A DNA stretch of 37,670 nucleotides, taken from the IMG/VR virus record IMGVR_UViG_3300010343_000632, positions 1 to 37,670 of that record, one strand, 5' to 3'. The stretch is from a virus. Positions 8,601-15,050 of this stretch are shown in pieces (within the stretch, counting starts at the first letter, position 1; every line of letters begins with the position of its first letter). The translations under genes and the position numbers were made by a program. Under the pieces are notes generated by a model. The model worked only from the letters and a program-made list of their open reading frames with translations. It searched no databases and was not told the DNA's origin.

Positions 8601-8767
8601 AGCGGCCTTCGCCCCAAGACCATGATTTGGCAGACGGCAAGCAATCCAGCGGCATTCGGGTGCCAGTTTACGTCCTTCACAGGAATGGCATATGGAAGGC
8701 TGTACCCGGCGTAAAGAATCCGACTGAAGTGCGCGATTATCACTGGGTGAATAACTTCAAACCGTAG
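5699..8767 (+). CDS. Portal protein with C-terminal JAMM/MPN-like domain
   Basis: The portal part covers about residues 55-815: helical N-terminus, LEEMPRYQFVTNFYQGFG (132-149), a tower and stem region with PPDMIRHQQDLIGPVSQFLT (549-568), KTASGYAMARDQAMGRLG (583-600), ending at VRAHAEAHLRAMM. A zinc knuckle (CPEC 247-250, CPGC 287-290) is split by repeat-encoded residues. After residue 820 a linker with HWVTIDGSHVLIHEA (856-870) leads to a JAMM/MPN-like (DUF4329-like) domain with E919, HTHP (960-963), S971 and D974 as probable zinc/catalytic residues. At 1022 residues it is far longer than ordinary portals. Start ATG 5699 or 5714 is uncertain. Portals form the dodecameric DNA gate and tail attachment site; the fused domain could be a delivered effector or a maturation protease. 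Confidence 0.85.
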   Translation: MTRDRMENATKDWEAGMTAPADGNAGVAEDAGGIPHFADSARYDGQVGPASEAVELGPNFERLEEERPELVNALRELVRQYRVEGVAARMHEIRRIRQARLFWQGLQYAWWNPNDMNWHLPFEQKFNDDRTLEEMPRYQFVTNFYQGFGLSFVAVLSQDVPSVRFYPQSAQSLVDIAAARAASDVAELVERNNHVEHLLTSIGYFLWTDGKLGAYVRYVKDGQRFGFREEEILAAVEIPLGEDVWVCPECGKETPVAREDTNTQPSEQPVKIDPDHGSRNTDHGITCPGCGAELGEKDLRRAERVTVPRVVETRRVANGQEVISIAGGLELNTPVWANEMHEYPYLQWQTEVHRAKLKAAYPLATEKIESAPSQGPEDVYARVSRLSVEQGLPSIHPGDALMNLITFDRTWLRPWAFYGIENEDVRNELLALFPDGCYVGFAGDVYCEARNENMDDHWRVLHALPGDGQNRPSVGDSLVQVQERYNTLSNMQAETYEYGIPPIYADPQVLDFDALANQVAEPAAHFPARARPGQPLAAGFFQPAPAQVPPDMIRHQQDLIGPVSQFLTGLFPAVFGGNMEDVKTASGYAMARDQAMGRLGLVWRRLKQFYSEVMLLGVDCFRKNRPEDVDVPLLGPDGTLDARMIRVGDLKGNICVHPEADETFPRLKSQQRGVLQQLFGLKDPLIQEALAEPANLGYIKNVLGLTELVIPGEDSRNKQLREIQVLLGSAPIVVAGEARNSKNEKRNSEEGPESNPQLVPIVLPSVPVDLLLDDHAVEFEECKRWANSEAGQSAKLTNPAGFTNVRAHAEAHLRAMMTAPPPSITGYHTSSISTGQRAPSELSVNAGTDQDAPGDHWVTIDGSHVLIHEAQGRQNQNQAQTQPEPEEGQRGHELMDNRQVAVHSYDLFRDSGFGNNPTEHSMWVTSKDGQYGFIAWPWSAERGKETWKGPAPDGAVAVVHTHPSAKSERPSPQDHDLADGKQSSGIRVPVYVLHRNGIWKAVPGVKNPTEVRDYHWVNNFKP
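5795..5830. repeat. CTCCGCTCGGKATGAC-family repeat in the portal N-terminus
   Basis: GGGATTCCTCACTTCGCAGA followed by CTCCGCTCGGTATGAC is a member of the family also found at 11039-11090 and 23567-23666. Here it encodes about residues 33-44 of the portal, in the variable region before the conserved core. Confidence 0.6.
6521..6556. repeat. GATCACGGATCACG repeat in the portal zinc knuckle
   Basis: Three tandem variants of (G)GATCACGGA / ATCACGAAACAC encode DPDHGSRNTDHGIT, which separates the two CxxC halves of the portal zinc knuckle. The frame is kept. It resembles dispersed bacterial repeats rather than phage coding sequence. Confidence 0.65.
7911..7943. repeat. CTCGAAACTCGAAAAACG repeat in the portal
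   Basis: Short tandem CTCGAAA / AACGAAA / GCGAAATT variants encode ARNSKNEKRNSE (about residues 738-749). The insertion lies between the conserved portal stem region and the last conserved segment. It looks like a third in-frame dispersed element in the same gene. Confidence 0.6.
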
Positions 8768-8779
8768 GGGGAGACTCAG

Positions 8780-9445
8780 ATGAAACGACAACGCTGCCTC
8801 GTTCTGATCTGGGTACTGGCAGTCTCGTGCGTTTGGGGCACGCCAGTCCCGGCCGCGTCTTCCTCACCGCGAGCGAGTGCACCACAAGAAACTCAAGACA
8901 CGATCGATGGCTGGGCACGAGACAACTACGATCTGACTCTCGATCTGGTGTTCCGGGATCGTTGTGCAGCATTGAAAGACGTGCGATGGATAGCTTGCGT
9001 TCGCATAGTTCCTGGCTACGCGAACGAGATCGAATACACATTGTCAGTGGAAAAGAGTTATGGTGGCACAATCCTCGCGCATATTACGAGACCAAAAGGG
9101 CAGTCGGTTTACTCCCAGCTCTGCAGGCGGAAGAAAGAGCGCCCGCATGCTTCTGTGGGGGCTCTAGCTAGGCTTATCAAACTAGAGTCGCAGGCCGGCG
9201 ACCAACGCAGGTTTCCTGGGCTGGTTAGTTTGGCAGACGAGTTTGAAAAAATTCGATTCTCGCCAGTTCCGCCCGATGAACTCATGATGGATGCTACTCG
9301 ATATCGTTTTTGTATCAGGTCCTTCTCTGGCGATAAGATGGAGATTCTCTTGCGCGGCCCAGGCCCAACCGCGCCCGGTCAGCCCCTAATCCTGATCCAA
9401 TGGGCCGAATCAGTAAGGGAACTGCTGGCCAGCGCTTTCAAGTAA
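8780..9445 (+). CDS. Secreted protein, candidate immunity partner of the portal JAMM domain
   Basis: ATG 8780 follows a good ribosome site (GGGGGAG, 8767-8773), 12 nt after the portal stop. The 221-residue product has a Sec signal peptide: basic MKRQR, hydrophobic core CLVLIWVLAVSCVWG, then a probable cleavage site near PVPAAS. The mature part has several cysteines (DRCAAL, WIACVR, QLCRRK, YRFCIR) that could form disulfides in the periplasm. No enzyme motif is recognised. Location directly after a JAMM-type domain matches the toxin-then-immunity order of polymorphic toxin loci, but an immunity role is inference. Confidence 0.7.
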   Translation: MKRQRCLVLIWVLAVSCVWGTPVPAASSSPRASAPQETQDTIDGWARDNYDLTLDLVFRDRCAALKDVRWIACVRIVPGYANEIEYTLSVEKSYGGTILAHITRPKGQSVYSQLCRRKKERPHASVGALARLIKLESQAGDQRRFPGLVSLADEFEKIRFSPVPPDELMMDATRYRFCIRSFSGDKMEILLRGPGPTAPGQPLILIQWAESVRELLASAFK

Positions 9446-9673
9446 ATGGGTCGCGGAAAAGGAATCGGTGCTGCTACAGTTGCCCACCAAAATTTCGGAA
9501 AGTGATTCGGCGAGAATCGCTGGAGAGATGAGCAATCTGCGGGCGCAACACAGCTAGGCATCGGCGACAAAATTGGTTTCAGCGCCAGCGAAAGAAATTT
9601 CCTGCAGAACTGGATTGACGACAAAAATCGAGCAGCCATGCAGGAACGCATGGAAAAAGGATATACACACTGA
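9446..9673 (+). pseudogene. Decayed fragment, possible orphan toxin tip
   Basis: From ATG 9446 a single frame runs 76 codons to TGA 9671-9673 with one internal TGA at 9503-9505. The first part reads GRGKGIGAATVAHQNFGK. After the internal stop, protein-like sequence continues (GIGDKIGFSASERNFLQNW, then a charged helix ending KGYTH). No ribosome site precedes it. It looks like the 3' end of a gene whose N-terminal part is lost, as in displaced toxin-tip cassettes. UGA read-through cannot be excluded but has no support. Confidence 0.45.
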
Positions 9674-9716
9674 TGGCCAGAATGCGCCAATCTGGTGGCC
9701 TCATCCGTGGAACGAA

Positions 9717-10289
9717 TTACGGTTTCACGGTGATGTGAAGGCGGTTTGACGCGAGCTGGGGCTTATCCATGGTCCAAAGGGGAAGGTTTCCAATGGGATC
9801 CTTGCCCAAGTACTGCGCGATCCACTTGCGGGACAAAGAGCCACTGAAGAAAGCAGATATGTCATACTCCCCGGGCCCGTTCACGAGATCTGATACTGCG
9901 AAGGCTTCGGCGCGTCCATAGAAGTTTCCTTGCGCGAGTTTAATAAACTGATAAACGTCTCCCCGGCGCGGGGGAGGCGGAACGCAATCCAAAAGTATGC
10001 GCCCCTGGACATCTTTTCCCTGGGCGTCGACTATGCGCAAGGTAAGACCCCGCGCCGGATTCCAGCATAGGTCCCATTCCCAGATGTAGACGTTGCTTTC
10101 TCCGACGTTTGTCAAGCGTGTTTCTAAATGGAGGGTGTCGGACAATCGATAGGTGTCCCGGTCTGTCTTGAGGGCTAACTCAAGTTGCGGCGAGGAAGGG
10201 GATGGAGCCCCAGGGGCGGAGCCTATCGAACGTGCAATGACACACCAAGACCCAGCAATTAACAGCAACGGCAACCAATGTTTCGGCAT
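9717..10289 (-). CDS. Secreted beta-sandwich protein of acidobacterial type
   Basis: ATG 10287-10289 has a strong ribosome site (GGAGG, 10295-10299); a longer frame to 10385 does not. The 190-residue product has a signal peptide (MPKHWLPLLLIAGSWCVIA). Next comes LALKTDRDTYRLSDTLHLE and TRLTNVGESNVYIWEWDL, the opening strands of an Ig-like or BsuPI-like domain common in secreted proteins of Acidobacteria. It is antisense to the flanking late genes, which marks it as an acquired moron. With the fragment at 9446 it may be a second, partly decayed toxin/immunity unit. Confidence 0.75.
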   Translation of the reverse strand: MPKHWLPLLLIAGSWCVIARSIGSAPGAPSPSSPQLELALKTDRDTYRLSDTLHLETRLTNVGESNVYIWEWDLCWNPARGLTLRIVDAQGKDVQGRILLDCVPPPPRRGDVYQFIKLAQGNFYGRAEAFAVSDLVNGPGEYDISAFFSGSLSRKWIAQYLGKDPIGNLPLWTMDKPQLASNRLHITVKP

Positions 10290-10352
10290 GACTATCCTCC
10301 AAGTCGCGAATCGGAGTAATTCCAGACGTGGAATAACTGTTGAGGTAACTTC

Positions 10353-11741
10353 ATGGATAATATCGCAACGACGAGCGCGGCGCACGACCTATTTGCGCTT
10401 ACGGATGAGCAGATTCTGGGGATGGAGCCGCACACAGAAGTGGCGAGTGGCTCGTTGCTGACGGATGAGCAACTGCTGGAGGACGCCGGAACGAGCACGG
10501 AGCGCGGCGCGCAGGAGCACGTTGCTGAAAGCAAAACTCCGACAGAGGATATGACGCGCCGGGACAGCACGGAACAAGGGAAAGCGAGCGCGATGCAGGC
10601 ACAGACAGGAGTGTCTGTGCCACAGGCGCCGCCACAATGGCTGGCGGAGAGGATGCGGGATCCTTGGCACGGGGAGGAGGCCAAGGAGTTGTGGGAAAGC
10701 ACGTTGCAGGCAAAGCAGGAAGCGGCGGCTTATCGCGAGGCGATTGCCACGCCTGCCGAAGCGCGAACGCTGAAGGAGCTTTATCCCAGCGGAGTGAATG
10801 CGGCGAAATCGGCAGCGGAACGCGCGCGGCAGTTGGATGAGTTTGATGCGGCATATTTCGGCGCGGCAGGGCGGCCGGCGGAGGCGTTGAGCGCGGCGCG
10901 AGTGCAATTGGCGCAGAGGTTGATGGAGCAGGATCCGGCGGCGTTCCGAGAGATGGTGGCGGCGGGAGTGCGGTTGCTCGAAGGGCGCGGCCAGTCGGCG
11001 CCGGGCAGCGAACAGCGTCAAGACGCGGGGAGCAAGCCGGGATCCCTCGACTCCAGTCTGCATAATGGGCAGACTTCCGCTCGGGATGACAATCGTTCAA
11101 AGGACAGTGAAGGGCAGACGGCGGGAACCGCACAGACTGGAGTGTCTGTGTCACCTGAAGTCGCAAACCGCTACGTTGCATTTGAGAAGGCCACGAACGC
11201 GGAGTTGGAGAAAAGCGTAGGCGGAGCCATCGCGCGGGCCATGGAGCAGGCGTTGCCGAATCTGAAGAGCCTCGATCGTGAGGGGCGAGGCGCGGCTTCG
11301 CAGGGCGCACCCTTACAAGAAAGATTAGGCGTGGCGGTCCGCGAGGATGTGGAAGCGGCGCTGAAAAGCGACGCGCAACTCGGCGAGCAAGTGGCACAAA
11401 TCCTTGCAGCGCGGCGGTTTGACGATGCCACGCGGGCTCAGGTAGTGCGGGTGATTGATGCGCGGGCACAGCAGTTGGTGCCGGGCGCGGTGAAACGCGT
11501 GGTGGGGAGTTGGACCACAGCGACGCTGGGGACAACAGGGAAGAGCCGCGTGGCGGAAGCGAGATCGGGTGCCTCGCGATCGGCGGGCGAATCCGCTGCG
11601 AAGCCTGCGCCGCAGACGGGGAAGAACAGGACGAGTTCCGCACGAAATGAGAGTCCTGAACTGCGCATCGGCGCACGAACGGAGAACCCAGGCCGAGTGG
11701 ATTATGGGAAGTTGAGCGACGAACAGATCTTGGATTTGTAG
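10353..11741 (+). CDS. Putative capsid scaffold protein
   Basis: The 462-residue product lies directly upstream of the major capsid gene and is Ala/Glu/Arg-rich, helical and cysteine-free, as scaffolds are. ATG 10353 lies behind GTTGAGGTAA (10337-10346). A short motif occurs three times: LTDEQILGM (16-24), LTDEQLLED (36-44) and LSDEQILDL at the extreme C-terminus. Long helical stretches at about 85-215 and 265-385 fit a rod-like core protein. Three dispersed-repeat insertions encode QTGVSV (twice) and a GSLDSSLHNGQTSARDD segment in presumed linkers. Confidence 0.8.
   Translation: MDNIATTSAAHDLFALTDEQILGMEPHTEVASGSLLTDEQLLEDAGTSTERGAQEHVAESKTPTEDMTRRDSTEQGKASAMQAQTGVSVPQAPPQWLAERMRDPWHGEEAKELWESTLQAKQEAAAYREAIATPAEARTLKELYPSGVNAAKSAAERARQLDEFDAAYFGAAGRPAEALSAARVQLAQRLMEQDPAAFREMVAAGVRLLEGRGQSAPGSEQRQDAGSKPGSLDSSLHNGQTSARDDNRSKDSEGQTAGTAQTGVSVSPEVANRYVAFEKATNAELEKSVGGAIARAMEQALPNLKSLDREGRGAASQGAPLQERLGVAVREDVEAALKSDAQLGEQVAQILAARRFDDATRAQVVRVIDARAQQLVPGAVKRVVGSWTTATLGTTGKSRVAEARSGASRSAGESAAKPAPQTGKNRTSSARNESPELRIGARTENPGRVDYGKLSDEQILDL
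10598..10621. repeat. GGCACAGACA/TGTCTGTGCC palindrome in the scaffold gene
   Basis: A perfect 10-bp inverted repeat with a 4-nt loop (GGAG) encodes AQTGVSVP in the scaffold. A second, slightly degenerate copy is at 11131-11150. I associate this palindrome with dispersed elements of acidobacterial genomes; the two copies show it is mobile within this genome too. Confidence 0.7.
11039..11090. repeat. GGGATCCCTCG...CGCTCGGGATGAC repeat in the scaffold gene
   Basis: This has the same ends as the full element at 23567-23666 but a different centre, the hairpin AGTCTGC/GCAGACT. It is read in frame by the scaffold gene. Confidence 0.65.
11131..11150. repeat. Second CACAGAC/GTCTGTG palindrome in the scaffold gene
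   Basis: CACAGACTGGAGTGTCTGTG repeats the element at 10598-10621 with two changes and again encodes AQTGVSV in the same frame. Confidence 0.65.
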
Positions 11742-11928
11742 AAGAGCTCTCACGGCTGGGGACGCGGGGCGGCAGACCCCCAGGAAAAACCAAGAGAAAA
11801 CCAAAACCAAAAAGAACAACTTCAGGGCCTTCACTTTTGCCCTGCGTAACACCGGAGTTTTGGCGCCTTCTCGCAAGACGCCTGCCTGCCCTTCTGAAGC
11901 GGGGCAGCACATCTAAGGAGAAAAACCA
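11742..11928. other. Intergenic region between scaffold and capsid genes
   Basis: This 187-nt stretch contains an A-rich string of AAAACC/AACCAA units (11783-11820), another dispersed-repeat type. GC-rich segments follow, then the capsid ribosome site (TAAGGAG, 11914-11920). I see no convincing sigma-70 promoter or terminator. The high expression needed for capsid protein may depend on mRNA processing or on the strong ribosome site. Confidence 0.4.
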
Positions 11929-13197
11929 ATGCCAGCACAGCAGAACGCGAATGTCATCGCGTTGCAGCTCGAGAAGGTGCGCGACAAAGTACCTTTGCTC
12001 TATGAGCGCGACGACATTCTTCTAACCATGATCCAGCAGCGCGGCGACGTGGAGAAGATCTCTTCACGAAACCTGCGCCTGCCCTTGCAGGTCAATCCCG
12101 GTGGGAAGGCCGGGTCGTACAACGCGGACGGTGGCGACCTGGGCCGCGGTTCGGGAACACAGTACGACATCGCGCAGGTCTCGCCCATTTTCTTCCGCTT
12201 CGCGATTGAAATCACGAAGCTGGTGGAATACGCGACCACCGGGCGCGAGCGCGCCATCGAAAATGCCGCCAAGCGCGAAGTGGCCAACGGCATGAAGCAG
12301 TTCCGTTCGTTCCTGGACAAGCTGATCCAGACGGCAGGGAATGGTGTCCTAGGAACGATCAGCGCGGTGAACGGTACCACGTTCACAATGACGGTGCCCT
12401 ACGGCGCGGCGCTGGTCTATCCCGGACAAACGATCCAGATTTACGACACCACGTTGACGACCAACCGGAACATCGCCGCGAGCGTGACCACCAGCGTGGT
12501 GACAGCGGATCCCATCACCACGCAGCAAATCACCGTGGACAACGTTCCGACAGGAACGGTGGCGACGGATGTGATCGTGCACGACGGATTGAGCGGGGCG
12601 CAGCCCGTTTCGTTGTATGGGATCAAGTATCACCAGAACAACGCGACCACCGGCACGTGGCTCAACCTGAACCGTACGACCTATCCCATTCAGTTGGCCA
12701 CGCCACGCGTGAACGCGGGCAACGCGGCGCTCACTCCTGCCAACGTGCGCCTGGCCATCAACAAGGTGCGCAAGTCGTTGGGCATCAACCACCTGAGCAA
12801 GCTGATCGCCTACATGGCGGTCGAGCAGGAGCACGCCTGGGAAAATCTGGGCATCACGGTGAGTTCCATCATCAAGGAAGGCGGCGGCGGAAACGCAAAC
12901 GATCTGGATCTGCTGTTCACCGGTCGAAAAACCATGAGCGGGATTCCGATCAAGTCCAGCGTGAACGCGGACCAGACGCGCGTGGACTTCCTGGACTTGG
13001 CGCACTGGGGGCGCGCCGTGTTGAAGGACATTGATTTCTATGAGGTCAATGGCAACACGGTGTTCCCGATTTACGGAGCCAGCGGCGGCCTTGCGGCGTC
13101 TTATATCTTTTATTTTGACACGGCTTTTCAACTTTGGTCAGACAGCCCGCGCAGCGGCGCATATATCGATACGCTGGCGCGGCCAAGCGGCTACTAA
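11929..13197 (+). CDS. Major capsid protein
   Basis: The 422-residue product follows the scaffold gene and starts at ATG 11929 with a strong ribosome site. The helical N-terminus (LEKVRDKVPLLYERDDILLT), a loop rich in Gly/Asp (residues 58-78), a long spine-type helix (FAIEITKLVEY to NGMKQFRSFLDKLIQTA, 90-136) and a C-terminal beta segment (FYEVNGNTVFPIYG) fit the HK97 fold. Residues about 142-215 are Thr/Val-rich strands that read like an accessory beta domain. There is no N-terminal propeptide cleavage signal that I can identify. It forms the icosahedral shell. Confidence 0.88.
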   Translation: MPAQQNANVIALQLEKVRDKVPLLYERDDILLTMIQQRGDVEKISSRNLRLPLQVNPGGKAGSYNADGGDLGRGSGTQYDIAQVSPIFFRFAIEITKLVEYATTGRERAIENAAKREVANGMKQFRSFLDKLIQTAGNGVLGTISAVNGTTFTMTVPYGAALVYPGQTIQIYDTTLTTNRNIAASVTTSVVTADPITTQQITVDNVPTGTVATDVIVHDGLSGAQPVSLYGIKYHQNNATTGTWLNLNRTTYPIQLATPRVNAGNAALTPANVRLAINKVRKSLGINHLSKLIAYMAVEQEHAWENLGITVSSIIKEGGGGNANDLDLLFTGRKTMSGIPIKSSVNADQTRVDFLDLAHWGRAVLKDIDFYEVNGNTVFPIYGASGGLAASYIFYFDTAFQLWSDSPRSGAYIDTLARPSGY

Positions 13198-13204
13198 AAA
13201 GGGG

Positions 13205-13318
13205 ACGTAAAGGAGGTAAAGGAAGTAAGGGAGGTAGAGGAATCGGCGCGCCCGTCGAAGGGGCGCAGGGTCGCGTTCCTTCACTTCCTCAACCTCCTGA
13301 ACCTCCTTTACTTCATTT
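13205..13318. repeat. AAGGAGGTAAAGGAAGT inverted repeat
   Basis: A purine-rich arm (13205-13243, AGGAGGTAAAGGAAGTAAGG and so on) faces its pyrimidine-rich complement (13276-13318, CTTCACTTCCTCAACCTCCT and so on) across about 35 nt. The transcript would form a long imperfect hairpin between the capsid gene and the next gene. The many AGGAGG-like strings could act as decoy ribosome sites. It is a dispersed-repeat type rather than a classical terminator, since no T tract follows. Confidence 0.6.
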
Positions 13319-13334
13319 CCAAGAAGAGCCTTGG

Positions 13335-13928
13335 ATGATTCAAGTTTTGCGAGAAAGACACGACACGCCGGAGGAGGTTGCGCGTCGTCTGGAAGCCGCC
13401 GGCGGGCGGAATCGCTTTGGCGAGCCCACCTATCGTGTGATTTGGGGCTGGAACCGCCTGGCGTGGATTGGCGGGAAGTTCGAGGACCGCGATCCGCACG
13501 GGGATTTGCTGCGGGAAGTGGTGGAATTGCGGCTCGAGCCGAAATATCCCCAGGTGAACCGTTGGCACGTGGAGCGCTGGGTGCCTCCGGAAATGTACGG
13601 ATCGCCGCGAGATTGGTACGCAAGGACGGTGGAGAGCGCAAATGGCGTGAGCGTGCCGGCGCTGGGACCGTATCCGGAGCGGGGCGAATACGAGCACTGT
13701 TTTACTCTGCAAGGGTCGAAGGGCGAGTTTGTCCAGTTGACGCCAACGATTGTGGAGCATGTGGCGCGAGCAATCGAGTGGGCGAGGCGTTTCCCGAAGG
13801 CGAAACAGCGCGGCATGTTGTACGAAAGGGAAGTGCGCAGAGAGCGCGAGTACGAGGAGTGGGCATACACCCTGATGGATGACGCAGTGCCCGCCTTGCA
13901 TGGGCAGCCATTTGTGACCGTGGTGTAG
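13335..13928 (+). CDS. Conserved-style phage protein, function unknown
   Basis: The frame is open from 13134 but its first part overlaps the capsid gene and the repeat at 13205-13318, so ATG 13335 is the likely start. The 197-residue product has a tryptophan- and tyrosine-rich, compact sequence: YRVIWGWNRLAWIGG (33-47), WHVERWVPPEMYGSP near residue 78, and a charged helix toward the end (KQRGMLYEREVRREREYEEW). It has no cysteine cluster or membrane helix. Position just after the capsid gene suggests head completion or a capsid-associated role. No family is recognised. Confidence 0.7.
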   Translation: MIQVLRERHDTPEEVARRLEAAGGRNRFGEPTYRVIWGWNRLAWIGGKFEDRDPHGDLLREVVELRLEPKYPQVNRWHVERWVPPEMYGSPRDWYARTVESANGVSVPALGPYPERGEYEHCFTLQGSKGEFVQLTPTIVEHVARAIEWARRFPKAKQRGMLYEREVRREREYEEWAYTLMDDAVPALHGQPFVTVV

Positions 13929-13963
13929 GCAGGAATCTTGGGTCCAGAAAGTAATGATGAATC

Positions 13964-14200
13964 ATGACCGGAAGAAGTTCACACCTGCGGATCTGGCTTA
14001 AAGGGCTGACGGCAGCCGGAATCAGCGGAGCTGCGGGCGGGGTAATGACCGGCCTGGCCGCGGTGGGGATTGATCCGGCGCATTTTAATTTGCGAGCGGG
14101 GATGGGGGCGACTGTCAGGATTGGGGCGGCTGCGGCGTTGATCAACGCAGTGATTGGTGTCGCGGCGTATTTGCAGAAGTCGCCGTTGCCCGACGAGTGA
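13964..14200 (+). CDS. Small two-helix membrane protein, holin-like
   Basis: ATG 13964 opens a 78-residue product. After a basic start (MTGRSSHLRIWLKG) come two hydrophobic segments, GLTAAGISGAAGGVMTGLAA and GATVRIGAAAALINAVIGVA, then a short tail. This topology matches small holins and other phage inner-membrane proteins. It is far from the lysis genes at 24849-26197, so it may instead serve head assembly or superinfection control. The ribosome site is weak. Confidence 0.6.
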   Translation: MTGRSSHLRIWLKGLTAAGISGAAGGVMTGLAAVGIDPAHFNLRAGMGATVRIGAAAALINAVIGVAAYLQKSPLPDE

Positions 14201-14246
14201 CACGTGAGCGGCGCGCATTGCGTCGCCAGCGATTGGGGAGCAGAAC

Positions 14247-14969
14247 ATGCCAGTAGTGGGATCCAGTGCGTATAACACGGCGGGACAGATAACCTCCCTG
14301 GTGAGGTCGCTGCTGAACGATTCGCAGGGAAACCTGTTCACGGATACCTTGCTCTTGCCGTATCTGAATGCGGCTTATCGGAAACTGCAGCGCGCCATCG
14401 GGAACGCCGGTGGCGGCGGATTCATCCAGGATGACGTGCTGCTGGTGGTGGCCGCGGTGGCAGGACAGGATGCGTCGCTGCAGGTGTCGATCAGCGATGC
14501 CAGCGCGCCGCCCAATCAGCTCCCGACGGATTTGCTGGTGCCGCTGAAACTTTGGGAGCGGCCGAATTTGTCGAGGCAAGAGTTTGACGAGATGGTGGAC
14601 CTGACCAGGCACGGCGGGCTGCCCTCGCGGGTGCAGGACGTCACGCTGAGCGTGTGGGAATGGCGCGCCGACGGCTTGTGGTTCCTTGGGGCCACCCAGG
14701 ACACGCAGATCCGCTTGCGCTATTTGAAAGCGTATCCCGATTTCACGGATTCAACCTCGCCGGTGCTGGTGCGCAACGCCCAGGAAGCGCTGGCGTATGC
14801 CACGGCGGCGCTGGCGGGATGGTCGAGGGGCAGCCCGCTGGCGGAGAAATGGGACGACGCGGCCAGCGACGCGATCGAAGACCTGGTCGTAGCGGCAGTA
14901 CGCCGAGAGCAGCAGAGTGGCCGAAGGCGGCGGCCGTTTTCGGCGAGGAGCGGGTACACCCCGTTTTGA
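14247..14969 (+). CDS. Head-tail adaptor/connector protein
   Basis: ATG 14247 has GGGGAG (14235-14240) upstream. The 240-residue product starts with a helical segment containing LLNDSQGNLFTDTLLLPYLN and AAYRKLQRAIG. A beta region with the hallmark LPTDLLVPLKLWERP (about 92-106) follows, then WRADGLWFLGATQDTQIRLRY and a helical end. The helix-then-LPxDLxxPxxLWER arrangement is typical of adaptor proteins of short-tailed phages (P22 gp4/SU10 adaptor type), which extend the portal and hold the tail nozzle. The C-terminus is basic (RRRRPFSARSG). Confidence 0.75.
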   Translation: MPVVGSSAYNTAGQITSLVRSLLNDSQGNLFTDTLLLPYLNAAYRKLQRAIGNAGGGGFIQDDVLLVVAAVAGQDASLQVSISDASAPPNQLPTDLLVPLKLWERPNLSRQEFDEMVDLTRHGGLPSRVQDVTLSVWEWRADGLWFLGATQDTQIRLRYLKAYPDFTDSTSPVLVRNAQEALAYATAALAGWSRGSPLAEKWDDAASDAIEDLVVAAVRREQQSGRRRRPFSARSGYTPF

Positions 14970-14971
14970 AG

Positions 14972-15018
14972 CAGTCTTCAGTTCTCAGTATTAAGTAATA
15001 AGTAAAGAGTGTTCAGCA
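14972..15018. repeat. Dispersed repeat of CAGTCTTCAGTTCTCAGT type
   Basis: CAGTCTTCAGTTCTCAGTAT followed by TAAGTAATAAGTAAAGAG fills the gap after the adaptor gene. It belongs to the same broad class of short bacterial dispersed strings as the other repeats here. I see no promoter in it. Confidence 0.45.
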
Positions 15019-15050
15019 GGAGGCTTTCGAGCCAGGAGAGGGGTGCGGGG

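Noticed and set aside
9503-9505. TGA as a recoded (selenocysteine or read-through) codon
   Set aside because: I see no SECIS-like hairpin, ribosome site or long upstream frame; simple decay is more likely. The tRNA at 19768 has anticodon GAG and cannot read TGA.
10399-11910. 503-codon minus-strand frame opposite the scaffold gene
   Set aside because: Translation is Pro/Ser/Arg low-complexity and covers intergenic repeats; it is an antisense shadow.
12349-13131. Long minus-strand frame across the capsid gene
   Set aside because: A shadow of the capsid gene caused by high GC content; no ribosome site and no protein-like domains.
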